A model generated the notes under the pieces. The model was not told where the DNA came from, searched no databases, and saw nothing but the letters and a program-made list of their open reading frames with translations. 64,000 nucleotides of DNA, taken from the NCBI GenBank assembly GCA_963697355.1, contig CAVONV010000032.1:248001-312000 (forward strand), written 5' to 3'. The translations under genes and the position numbers were made by a program. Numbering within the stretch: position 1 is the stretch's first letter; the number at the start of each line of letters is the position of its first letter. The stretch comes from CAVONV01 sp963697355 (GTDB lineage Bacteria; Acidobacteriota; Vicinamibacteria; Marinacidobacterales; DATDRI01). Shown in pieces: positions 56,373-64,000 of the stretch.

Positions 56373-57764
56373 CTATTGACACCAGTCCACGATGACTTTC
56401 GCGCAGATCTTGATGGCCGCGATGTAGTCGTCGACGTCCACCCATTCGTCGTGTCCTCCGGCTTGAGTGAAGTCGCCCGCCAAGGGACCGAGACCCACTG
56501 TGGGTATCCCCCGGAACAACGCTGGATTTCGAATATCACTGGCGGAATGGAGTGGATTGACCTCTGGTGCTTCTCCGGTGACGTCTGCGACGGCTCTGCT
56601 CACGGTTTGATACAAAGGATGCTCTTTCATGACCTCGACTCCTTGGGTCCCGAAGAGCCAGTCGAGCTTTGGCGGATGTTCCAGAAGCCAGGGATCGGAT
56701 TGCGCAAGGTTGTGAAGCATCTCCTCGATTTCGCTTTGTACCTTCGTGAGCTCTTCGTTGGGCGGAAAGGTGAGAGAAACTCCGATCACACACTCGGTGG
56801 GGACCTGCGTCAAGCTCTCCCGCTCGCCACAATTCAGTTGACTCACCAGCAGGTTCGTCGAACGACCTACCGCGTCGTCCAACGCGGGGTGACGGACTCG
56901 TTTGGCGCGTTCTTCGTCGAGCTTTTTCAAGGCATCGAGCACTACTTGGGATTTGCCAACGGCACTCGTGGCAAGGTGCGCGAAAGCCGTTTGCCCTGGT
57001 TCCTTGGTGTCCGGAGGGGCGCCCGCGACTTTGATACGGAATTGGAGCATTCCCGAGGTGATGGCCTTGAGGTCCCTGAGGCCCGCTTCTGACTCGGCGG
57101 GATGGAGGTACACCGCAGCGTCAGCAGCGTATCCCTCATCGAGTAGAGCCAGGATGCCGCGCGCGTTCCGTTTCGCCGGTGTAGAGCCCAGATAGACGTC
57201 CCCTTTGGGGCGACCCATCGTCGTCAGGACGGCGTCAAGGGCCTCCGCCATGATGGCCACCCCCGCCAGGTCATCGGCAACACCCCAACCGTAGATCTTG
57301 TTTCCCTCGACAACACCTGCAAAGGGGTTGCGCTTCCAGTCTTTTTTCGACTCGGCCGAGAAGGGCTCGGGATCGGGATGGCCAAAGAACAAGAGGCTCT
57401 TTCCGCCGCCGGTACCGGTCAGCTTGCCGACGACGGTGATACGCTCCGTCATGTCGATGGCTTCGTCGGCTGCAAACTCCTTCTCCAAGCTCAAACGGGT
57501 GGGAAGGAGCTCGAGCGTTTCTACATCACAACCGAGATCTCCAAACCGTTTCGCGACGACGGATTGCACGGATGCTTCACCGGCCTCTGAGGCCTGGATG
57601 AGCTCGCGCAGGAATACAATATACTGTTGCCGGTTCGCATCAATGGCGTCATAAAGTGCCTTTTCATCCTTCATCAAAGGCCCCTCCGCATAGGCAAGAG
57701 AGAACCAACAAAAAGACACCAGGAACGATATCCAACGCTTGTACGAATCCCCTCTCCGCATCAT
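56373..57764 (-). CDS. Exported M20-like peptidase/amidohydrolase lacking the Glu-Glu motif
   Basis: About 463 residues with a Sec signal (RWISFLVSFCWFSLAYA). M20 features: LLFFGHPDPEPFSAESKKDW (H-x-D metal site), KIYGWGVADDLAGVAIMAEA (second Asp), and GGHDEWVDVDDYI (distal His). The usual Glu-Glu pair (TPDEE-x-G) is replaced by GSTPAKRNARG, so the general-base Glu is missing. It may bind rather than hydrolyse. ATG overlaps the DctP stop (ATGA) and GGAG precedes it; ATG 57761 is an alternative. Confidence 0.83.
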   Translation of the reverse strand: MMRRGDSYKRWISFLVSFCWFSLAYAEGPLMKDEKALYDAIDANRQQYIVFLRELIQASEAGEASVQSVVAKRFGDLGCDVETLELLPTRLSLEKEFAADEAIDMTERITVVGKLTGTGGGKSLLFFGHPDPEPFSAESKKDWKRNPFAGVVEGNKIYGWGVADDLAGVAIMAEALDAVLTTMGRPKGDVYLGSTPAKRNARGILALLDEGYAADAAVYLHPAESEAGLRDLKAITSGMLQFRIKVAGAPPDTKEPGQTAFAHLATSAVGKSQVVLDALKKLDEERAKRVRHPALDDAVGRSTNLLVSQLNCGERESLTQVPTECVIGVSLTFPPNEELTKVQSEIEEMLHNLAQSDPWLLEHPPKLDWLFGTQGVEVMKEHPLYQTVSRAVADVTGEAPEVNPLHSASDIRNPALFRGIPTVGLGPLAGDFTQAGGHDEWVDVDDYIAAIKICAKVIVDWCQ

Positions 57765-58738
57765 TTTCTCCCACTTGATTTCAAGATCGCCTCGACGAGC
57801 TTCGGGTCGACACGGTCTGAAGAATCGCGCCACACCTGTGCGGCCGCTTCAACGAAACGGTCTCGAGCCGGAGCCGTCATTTGTACCCCAGCGGCACGAA
57901 GCTCGTCAAAGGCTCTTTCCTCTTGTCGCAGATACTCTTCACGCTCCCACTCGATGGCCCTTCGCGCCGCTTCAACCACCACTTGGCGTTGACCGACCGA
58001 AAGAGCTTGATAGAATCGCTCACTCATAACGAGGGGCGAGACGATATACATCCATCCGATCTCGGCCCAGTGAGGGGCTACTTCATGAAATCGTTTGGCG
58101 TAATAGTTCGTGCGGGCCGCTTCCGCACCATCGATCACACCCTGTTCGAGGGCGGTATAGACTTCCCCATAGGCCATCGGCAACGGACTCGCCCCGAACG
58201 CCTCGAACGCTCTCAAATGAAGCGCATTTTCCATGGTGCGAATCTTGAGCCCTTTCATGTCATCGATGCCTTCGACGATCCGGTCTCGCGTCATCAAATG
58301 CCGATGCCCCAAATCGAAATAGCCTAGCAGACGGAGGCCGCGCCGTCGCAACGGTTCGGCGAAGCCCTGCCCGATGGGGCCATCCAACACGCTATATAGA
58401 TGCTGGCGATCGCGAAAGAGGTAGGGCAGCTCGAACACCATCAGCTCGGGGACGAATGTGGCGAGAGGTGCATTGGAGGGACAAGTCAACTCTACGGCAC
58501 CAATAATCGTGAGCTCTACTACTTCTCGTTCGTTCCCTAGAGCGCTATTGGGGTAGACCTCGACCTGGATACCGCCCGACTCCCGACGAGAGACCTCCTC
58601 ACCAAATACTTCAAGCCCTCTGACGGCTGGCTCGTTAACGGCACTCGAAGAGCTTGCCTTGATGATGAGCCTGGGTTGGCTCGAACAACCCAGCAACGCA
58701 ACCGCCAAAACCAAGCCTAGGAAACGCATCTTTCTCAC
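57761..58738 (-). CDS. dctP: TRAP transporter substrate-binding protein, probable lipoprotein
   Basis: About 325 residues. The N-terminus MRFLGLVLAVALLGC has a lipobox (LLGC), so this DctP is probably anchored to the outer leaflet of the inner membrane. The family motifs are VELTCPSNAPLATFVPELM, LKIRTMENALHLRAFEAFGA and GVIDGAEAARTNYYAKRF; the last Arg-Asn region binds a carboxylate. GTG 58738 overlaps the DctM stop; ATG 58729 is an alternative. The gene order Q-M-P is less common than P-Q-M. Confidence 0.9.
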   Translation of the reverse strand: MRKMRFLGLVLAVALLGCSSQPRLIIKASSSSAVNEPAVRGLEVFGEEVSRRESGGIQVEVYPNSALGNEREVVELTIIGAVELTCPSNAPLATFVPELMVFELPYLFRDRQHLYSVLDGPIGQGFAEPLRRRGLRLLGYFDLGHRHLMTRDRIVEGIDDMKGLKIRTMENALHLRAFEAFGASPLPMAYGEVYTALEQGVIDGAEAARTNYYAKRFHEVAPHWAEIGWMYIVSPLVMSERFYQALSVGQRQVVVEAARRAIEWEREEYLRQEERAFDELRAAGVQMTAPARDRFVEAAAQVWRDSSDRVDPKLVEAILKSSGRK

Positions 58739-60003
58739 AACCCGAAAATCCGAGGGAGGAAAGTGACGGTGCCGGGGATCATCGTGATGAGAACCAAGAT
58801 CACCACCATAGCGAGAACCGGCCGAAGCGTCCAAGGGGCCACGCTGCTCACGCTTTGCCCCGAGATACTACAAGCCACGAAGAGCGTCGCCCCGTAGGGC
58901 GGCGTGACCATCCCGATGCAGAGATTCACCGACGCAAGGACACCAAAATGGACGGGATCGATGCCGAACTGAAGTGCCAAAGGGAACAGAATAGGCATAA
59001 TAACGATGATCGCCGCGATACTCTCCATGAACATGCCGACGACGATGAGGATCAGATTACAAATCACCAGAAAGGTCAGAGGGCTTTGCGCCCATGCCTG
59101 TAACGCCCCTCCCATCTGATCCGGGACCCGGCCCACAGCAATCATCCAGGCAAAAAGGTACGCACAGGTCGCCACGAACATCACGACACAGGCCCGCAAG
59201 GCCGACGTGACGAGAAGAGGCCGCAGGTCCGAGACTCGGAGCTCTCGATAGATGAAGAATCCCGCCATCAACCCGTAGGCCACCGCCACCCCGGCAGCTT
59301 CCGTGGCGGTGAAGACGCCGGTCAAGATGCCCCCGAGGACGACCAGAGGCATTCCCAAAGCGGGAAGGCCTTCCCAGACGATCCTTTTCCTGGAAACCTC
59401 TTCAGCCTCGGACCCATCGGGTGTCGTCTCGTAGTGACGAGCCGTTTGATAACCCGTCAAAACAAGCGCACCGCCAATGAGGATGCCGGGAAGTATGCCT
59501 CCGATGAAAAGAGCCGCGATGGAAGTGTCGGTGACATAGCCCATGACGATCATGATGATGCTGGGCGGGATGATGGGACCTAATGCACCGCCTGCAGCCT
59601 GGAATGCCGTGGCGAATCCTATGGGATAACCACGACGCTTCATAGCCGGGATCATCATCGAACCGACAGCCGCCGTACTGGCACTCGAGCTTCCGGTGAT
59701 GCTGGCAAAGAACATCGACGCGAGGACGGACACCGTGGGCAGACCGCCACGAACCCGGCCCACGAGCTTCACTGCCCTTTCGGAAATCCCACAAGCATTC
59801 ATCAACTCCCCGGCCAAGATGAACAGGGGGACCGCCATCAACGTCCAGGAGTCGACGGCGGCAAAGGCTCTTTGAGGAACCACTTCGAGGGGTATTTGAC
59901 CATGCACGAGTAGTGCCGCTACGCCGCTCAACCCAATGGCAAACGCCACGGGTACACCGACCAGAAGAAAAACGATCAAGCAGAGAAATAGAGCGGCAAT
60001 CAT
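58735..60003 (-). CDS. dctM: TRAP transporter large permease
   Basis: A 422-residue DctM subunit with about twelve hydrophobic segments. Motifs: FASITGSSSASTAAVGSMMI and AAGGALGPIIPPSIIMIVMG in the first half, IAAIIVIMPILFPLALQFGI and VNLCIGMVTPPYGATLF in the second. It uses a sodium gradient for uptake of the substrate delivered by DctP. ATG 60003 overlaps the DctQ stop (ATGA). Confidence 0.95.
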   Translation of the reverse strand: MIAALFLCLIVFLLVGVPVAFAIGLSGVAALLVHGQIPLEVVPQRAFAAVDSWTLMAVPLFILAGELMNACGISERAVKLVGRVRGGLPTVSVLASMFFASITGSSSASTAAVGSMMIPAMKRRGYPIGFATAFQAAGGALGPIIPPSIIMIVMGYVTDTSIAALFIGGILPGILIGGALVLTGYQTARHYETTPDGSEAEEVSRKRIVWEGLPALGMPLVVLGGILTGVFTATEAAGVAVAYGLMAGFFIYRELRVSDLRPLLVTSALRACVVMFVATCAYLFAWMIAVGRVPDQMGGALQAWAQSPLTFLVICNLILIVVGMFMESIAAIIVIMPILFPLALQFGIDPVHFGVLASVNLCIGMVTPPYGATLFVACSISGQSVSSVAPWTLRPVLAMVVILVLITMIPGTVTFLPRIFGL

Positions 60004-60476
60004 CGGGTGCAACTTCCCGGCGAACCGTTCCCCTTCCAACTCTCAACGAAAAGCGCCAAGGTCACAAGGGACATCAAAGCACCGCTCACCGGGACGGCAA
60101 GGTAGGGCCAGATCATCGAGATCCCCAACGCCGGCGAAACTTGGAGAGCCGCCACATGCAAAAGCCGGAAGCCATAAACGGTCAGCACGAGGCTGAACAG
60201 AGCAATCAAGGCGAGAACGGCCGTTCGTACCAGGAAACGCGGACCTGCAGGTAGTTTGGGTGTTAGGTAGTCGACGGAGAGATGCATCCCGCGGGCGAGA
60301 CAAACGGGAGCAGCCAGAAGTACCAGCCAGACCTGGAGATAGCGAGCCATTTCTTCCGTCCAGCTCGGTGGATTGCCGAAAAGGTAGCGACTCGCGACTT
60401 GGTAAATCACTAGGACAGCAATGACGGCAAGGATGGTACCGACGACCGACTCGAGGATGGTCAGAAATCTTGTCAT
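60000..60476 (-). CDS. dctQ: TRAP transporter small permease
   Basis: A 158-residue DctQ subunit with four helices; NPPSWTEEMARYLQVWLVLLA after helix 1 is the family signature. It pairs with DctM in the inner membrane. The gene starts 26 bp after the Gfo/Idh stop. Confidence 0.93.
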   Translation of the reverse strand: MTRFLTILESVVGTILAVIAVLVIYQVASRYLFGNPPSWTEEMARYLQVWLVLLAAPVCLARGMHLSVDYLTPKLPAGPRFLVRTAVLALIALFSLVLTVYGFRLLHVAALQVSPALGISMIWPYLAVPVSGALMSLVTLALFVESWKGNGSPGSCTR

Positions 60477-60478
60477 AA

Positions 60479-60507
60479 TTCAGAACTCAAGAACCCAAGA
60501 ATTCATA
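60479..60507. repeat. Octamer tandem repeat array (site 6)
   Basis: AGAACTCA, AGAACCCA, AGAATTCA: three 8-bp units in the DctQ-Gfo/Idh gap, overlapping the end of the Gfo/Idh gene. Confidence 0.6.
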
Positions 60508-61567
60508 ATCTTTCGGGGGCGAGCTCTTCTAGGAAGACTTCCCTCCCCGTTCTAGACGACTCATAGATAGCCATATTGATGGCCAAGGAAACTCGAGCAT
60601 CTTCACCGGTCAGGATCGGGTCACGGTTTTCCCGTATGGCATCCACCATGTCTTGTATCTGGATGCGATGTCTCGTCTGCGGAAAGGCCCAAGGATCATC
60701 GATGTCACCGAGCTCCACTTTGGACTCCACCGGGATTCCGTCGCTCTTACCATCGATGTTCCAAAAAAGGATTTGATCGTACTGAGCGTTGGCGACAACC
60801 GTGCCGCGCTCCCCATGAATCTCCAGTTTCGATTTCATGGCCGGTGTGATGGAGGTCGTGCTCTCGATGACACCCATGGCACCATTGTCGAAAGAAACGA
60901 GCGCTGTAGCGGTGTCTTCGACTTCGATGTCGTGCTTCTTGGTCGCAACTCGGCCCATCACCGACCGAACCGGACCAACGACATACTGAAGGAGATCGAT
61001 GATGTGGATCGACTGCGTCATCAGGCAGCCGCCACCCTCCAGAGCTTTCGTTCCTCTCCAAGCCCCGGCTTCGTAGTACGCTGGTGTACGACTTTCTTTG
61101 TCGATTGCATCAGCAAGGAAAATCTTTCCCAGCGCGCCTGACTCGACCGTTTCCTTGAGAATCTTGGCCACCGAGCCGAATCTCATTTGAAAAATCACAC
61201 CGAGCTTGGTTCCGTTGTCCCGACATACCCGAATCATGTCATCGGCTCGGTTCAAATTGACTTCCAACGGCTTCTCCACGAGAACGTGCTTGCCTCGGTT
61301 GGAGGCAGCAATGGTGAACTCGGCGTGGTTTCCCGTCGGTACGAGAATGTTGACGACGTCCACCTCGTCGTCCTTCAAGAGGCGTTCATAGTCGGTGTAC
61401 CAACGCTCCACACCGTACTTGTCGGCAAAAGCTTTGGCTTTCGATTCGGAACGTCCACAAACCGCAACGAGATGTGCATCGGGCACAGCAGAAAATTCCT
61501 CGGCATGGATGTCCCCCGCCATGCCAAGACCGACGAGAGCAAATCCGATCGTGTTGTCTTTGGACAT
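60503..61567 (-). CDS. Gfo/Idh/MocA family oxidoreductase
   Basis: A 354-residue NAD(P)-dependent oxidoreductase. The Rossmann loop is ALVGLGMAGDIHA, the conserved EKP is in VLVEKPLEVNLNRADDM, and GAWRGTKALEGGGCLMTQS with SIHIIDLLQYVVGPV belongs to the C-terminal substrate domain. It oxidises or reduces a sugar or cyclitol-like compound in the cytosol. ATG 61567 has GGAGG six bases upstream. First gene of the TRAP cluster. Confidence 0.93.
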   Translation of the reverse strand: MSKDNTIGFALVGLGMAGDIHAEEFSAVPDAHLVAVCGRSESKAKAFADKYGVERWYTDYERLLKDDEVDVVNILVPTGNHAEFTIAASNRGKHVLVEKPLEVNLNRADDMIRVCRDNGTKLGVIFQMRFGSVAKILKETVESGALGKIFLADAIDKESRTPAYYEAGAWRGTKALEGGGCLMTQSIHIIDLLQYVVGPVRSVMGRVATKKHDIEVEDTATALVSFDNGAMGVIESTTSITPAMKSKLEIHGERGTVVANAQYDQILFWNIDGKSDGIPVESKVELGDIDDPWAFPQTRHRIQIQDMVDAIRENRDPILTGEDARVSLAINMAIYESSRTGREVFLEELAPERL

Positions 61568-61621
61568 CAGTATCCTCCGGATGAGAACCATAGAGAAGAC
61601 GGCACAGATTAGCGCCTCCGC

Positions 61622-61707
61622 GTTTTCCACACAAACTCAAAGGAATGGGGTCAGGCCTGGTCAGGCCCCACGAGACGGAAAATTGTGGAAAACTCCTTTT
61701 TTCCACA
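61622..61707. repeat. Inverted repeat flanking a TCAGGCC element
   Basis: GTTTTCCACA (61622-61631) and TGTGGAAAAC (61684-61693) form a perfect 10-bp inverted repeat, and TTTTCCACA recurs at 61699-61707. Between them lies GGGGTCAGGCCTGGTCAGGCCCC with TCAGGCC twice. The site is in the divergent region between Gfo/Idh and PadR. Confidence 0.55.
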
Positions 61708-61734
61708 GGTTTCCGACCAGCGAGGCCCTAAGAC

Positions 61735-61767
61735 TTGACAGAAATATCGAAATAAAATATATTTCGA
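61735..61767 (+). promoter_or_regulatory. padR promoter with overlapping operator-like repeat
   Basis: TTGACA (61735-61740), 17 bp, TATATT (61758-61763): a near-ideal sigma-70 promoter. The inverted repeat TCGAAAT-N7-ATTTCGA (61747-61767) covers the spacer and -10 box, which suits PadR autorepression. Confidence 0.75.
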
Positions 61768-61793
61768 AAGGATACTTTAGGAGGTCTGACAAC

Positions 61794-62147
61794 ATGACCG
61801 AGCGCCGCGGTATAAAGCCGATTACGAGCTCTACCTTCTACATCCTGCTCGCTCTCGTCGACGAGCCCCGACACGGATTGGGTATCGCCGCCGAAATCGA
61901 GAGCCGGACGGACGGTAAAGTATGCATGGGGCCGGGAACGCTCTACAACGGGATCAAAAAAATGCTCGACAGCAATTTGATCGTGGAGGCAAGCACTCGC
62001 CCGGCACCCGAAGAGGACGACCCTCGCCGGCGCTACTACAGCATCACCAAAGAAGGGCGGTTAGCTCTCGAGTCGGAAGCGGCCAAGCTCGAGCGCCTGA
62101 TGGTGGCCGCACGGGAAAAGCAGGTACTCTCGGATTCTTCCGCATGA
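61794..62147 (+). CDS. PadR-family regulator (ADOP-linked)
   Basis: A 117-residue PadR regulator: ITSSTFYILLALVDEPRHGL, GPGTLYNGIKKMLDSNLIVE, RRRYYSITKEGRLALESEAA. GGAGG lies nine bases before ATG 61794. Its stop overlaps the start of the downstream permease (ATGA). The strong promoter and overlapping repeat upstream indicate autorepression of the pair. Confidence 0.93.
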   Translation: MTERRGIKPITSSTFYILLALVDEPRHGLGIAAEIESRTDGKVCMGPGTLYNGIKKMLDSNLIVEASTRPAPEEDDPRRRYYSITKEGRLALESEAAKLERLMVAAREKQVLSDSSA

Positions 62148-64000
62148 TGAAGCGCACCTACAAATGGCTTCTTTGGCTCTACCCGCCAAAGTTTCGCCGA
62201 CGGTTCGGTGCGGAAATGCTCGACATGGTGGAACGTCACGAGACTCGCCCAGGGAAGACGTGGTTTCTTGCAAAGGATTTCACTTCCTCTCTCGTCGTCG
62301 CGCATGCGGAATCACTGAAAGGGCGGAAGAGAAGAGCCATACGTCCCACTCGAAAAGGAGGAGTTCGCGAGATGGTGTCTTCTTTAGGCATGGACCTGAC
62401 GGTGGCGCTGCGCAACCTTCGTGGAGCACCGGGATTCACGGCGATCGCCGTGGTGACTCTCGCCCTCGGCATCGGTGCGAACACCGCCATCTTCAGCGTG
62501 GTGAACGGAGTCGTTTTGAGACCCCTCCCCTATCCGGAGCCCGATAGACTCGCAGACGTTTACGCGAGCTCCAGCGGCCGGCGAAGCAACATGTCGCAAC
62601 CCGATCTGAGAGATATTCAAGCGGAGACCGCCTCGTTCGATGCTCTGGTCGGCTATAGGTCATCCGGTTTTGCCTTGACCGGTATGGGGGACGCCGAAGT
62701 AGTCCGCGGTGGGCGTCTCACCGATCCCATCCTCGAAGTCTTCGGCCTCACGCCGGTTCTGGGACGCGACATCCGCACCGAGGAGAACGTACCCGGAGGA
62801 CCTCGCGTCGTGGTCATAGGACATACGCTCTGGCTGGAACGCTTCGGAGGGGCAAAAGACGTTCTGGGAAAAACGGTCGAGCTCAATGGAGAGCCCCACG
62901 AAGTCGTCGGGGTTGCCCCGGCGGATTTCGATTTTCCGAGGATCCTCCCAGCTCTGGACACCGTCTTACACGAACGTTGAGGACTGCGGTCGGGGCTGCC
63001 ATCTACACTCGGTCCTAGCTCGTCTCGCCTCCGATGCCACCCTAGATGAAGCGAGTGTGGAGCTCTCTGTTTTAGCGACACGATTGGAGAAAGCCTATCC
63101 CGAGTCTAATTTCGAGAAGAATCTCCTCGCCGTCAAATTGATGGACACCATCGTCGACGGAAGAGTCCGCACCGCTCTCCTCGTTCTCCTCGGCGCCGTG
63201 GGCGTCGTCCTTCTCATCGCCTGTGCCAATGTTGCGCACCTTCAGTTGGCGCGTGCCTCGGCCCGGACCGAAGAGATGGCGGTCCGTTCCGCGCTCGGCG
63301 CGAGCCGACTCGCCCTCTTCCGCCAGCTCCTCGTGGAGGCTCTTGTTCTGGCCCTCCTCGGAGGGGCGGCGGGGATGCTTCTGGCGAGGTGGTGTCTCGA
63401 CATTCTGCTCAAGCTCGCACCAGCGAGGCTCCCCCGAATTCACGAAGTGAGTGTGGATGGAGACGTCCTGCTTTTTACGATAACGGCCATTATCGCTGTG
63501 ACTCTCCTGTTCGGTCTCGCGCCGGCGCTCGCGGCGTCGCGGGTCTCCGTTGCGGGCCACCTTGGTCACAGAGGAAGAGCCGGCACCGGCGGGCCGGCCG
63601 GCGCGGCATCACGATCGACGCTTCTGGCCGCGGAAGTCGCATTGTCTCTCGTTCTGCTCTTCGCCGCCGGCCTCCTCATCCGGAGCTTCTCCGAGCTCAG
63701 GGCCGTCGACCTCGGATTTGATGAGGACAACGTTTTGTCCTTCTCACTGCACCTACCGAATGCTCGATATCCCGATGCGGACCGAAGCGTGGCGTTCTTC
63801 AATGCGTTGGAAGAAAAGCTGCGGAGCTTACCCGAAGCTTCGTCGGTGAGCTCGGTTTTCGGAAGTCCCATGGGCAGAGACCGTATCAACTCGGAAGTCG
63901 ACTTTTTCGATCGCCCGGCACCTCCTCCCGGTCAAAAGGAAAGTTCGGTCCAGAAAGTGATCACTCCCGGCTACCTCGAGACCCTCCGTGTCCCTTTGAT
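62144..64000 (+). CDS. ADOP permease, frameshifted, runs off the window
   Basis: The 5' part of an ADOP-type permease. Residues 1-75 form a different prefix domain (YKWLLWLYPPKFRRRFGAEM), then the first helix VVTLALGIGANTAIFSVVNG and a MacB core. The frame breaks near 62944-62949. Removing one C gives FPRI(S or L)QLWTPSYTNVED and an unbroken frame to the window end, with LIACANVAHLQLARASARTE and EMAVRSALGASR in the FtsX part. The window cuts it inside the second periplasmic domain (TPGYLETLRVPL). Coupled to PadR. Confidence 0.88.

Noticed and set aside
61699..61707. DnaA boxes and a replication origin
   Set aside because: TTTTCCACA differs from the consensus, only three copies are present, and neither dnaA nor other origin genes are nearby.
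1..64000. rRNA, tRNA, prophage or integrated plasmid
   Set aside because: No rRNA-like or tRNA-like sequence, integrase, terminase, capsid, replication or conjugation gene was seen.

Overview
The window reads as a chromosomal segment of an uncultured Acidobacteriota bacterium. This is inferred, not proven. The main clues are several very large FtsX/MacB-type permeases of the ADOP class (acidobacterial duplicated orphan permease), each preceded by a PadR-type regulator, together with moderately high GC and Gram-negative exported proteins (Sec, Tat and lipoprotein signals). I found no rRNA, tRNA, CRISPR array, prophage or intact transposase gene.

Layout. 0-2.4 kb: an ECF sigma / anti-sigma / PspC operon, then a small basic protein and a glycine-rich RRM protein. 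2.6-8.5 kb: PadR plus two tandem ADOPs. 8.6-10.2 kb: a DUF5996 protein and an autoregulated MarR factor. 10.3 kb: copy A of a ~300-bp dispersed repeat (copy B at 53.5 kb). 10.6-15.1 kb: a HlyD-ATPase-permease-permease efflux system. 15.3-21.8 kb: DUF4136, a Ytc-J-like amidohydrolase, two remnant genes, a gamma-glutamyltransferase-like protein and a thiolase. 22-27 kb: a GldA / GldF-GldG fusion / DUF4340 ABC system. 27-34 kb: an agmatinase-family enzyme, an NTF2-like protein, an exported esterase and another ADOP-like permease, with short tandem repeats between them. 33.8-37.9 kb: glycan genes (methyltransferase/glycosyltransferase, GDP-fucose-synthase-like epimerase, GT39). 38-42.6 kb: a Tat-exported aldo/keto reductase and, divergently, spermidine-synthase-like protein plus PPK2. 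42.6-46.6 kb: a collapsed PadR-ADOP locus, NhaC and a PAS histidine kinase. 46.6-51.3 kb: a tight operon of Memo-AMMECR1 fusion, DUF362, AmmeMemoRadiSam radical SAM enzyme and DUF1684. 51.4-53.5 kb: a flavin/PNPOx-like protein and a PadR plus membrane-protein pair. 54-61.6 kb: a minus-strand cluster of Gfo/Idh oxidoreductase, TRAP transporter (Q-M-P), M20-like hydrolase, D-2-hydroxyacid dehydrogenase and a shortened NhaC. 61.7-64 kb: PadR plus an ADOP that runs off the window.

The most interesting item is the AmmeMemoRadiSam operon. All four proteins carry an export signal (Sec, two Tat, one probable lipoprotein), which would place a radical SAM enzyme outside the cytoplasm. The gene order adds DUF362 and DUF1684 partners to the known trio. 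The second striking layer is non-coding: an octamer tandem-repeat family at six intergenic sites, a heptamer family at two sites, GGGGAC-N-GTCCCC palindromes, a GC-rich palindromic element sitting inside an octamer array, and the 300-bp dispersed repeat.

Caution on reading frames. Seven conserved genes or gene positions need a one-base correction in or beside a homopolymer. This looks more like sequencing or assembly error than independent gene death. By contrast the PadR-ADOP remnant, the N-terminally truncated methyltransferase, the GH63 C-terminal fragment, the nucleotidyltransferase fragment and the internally deleted NhaC look like real gene decay.
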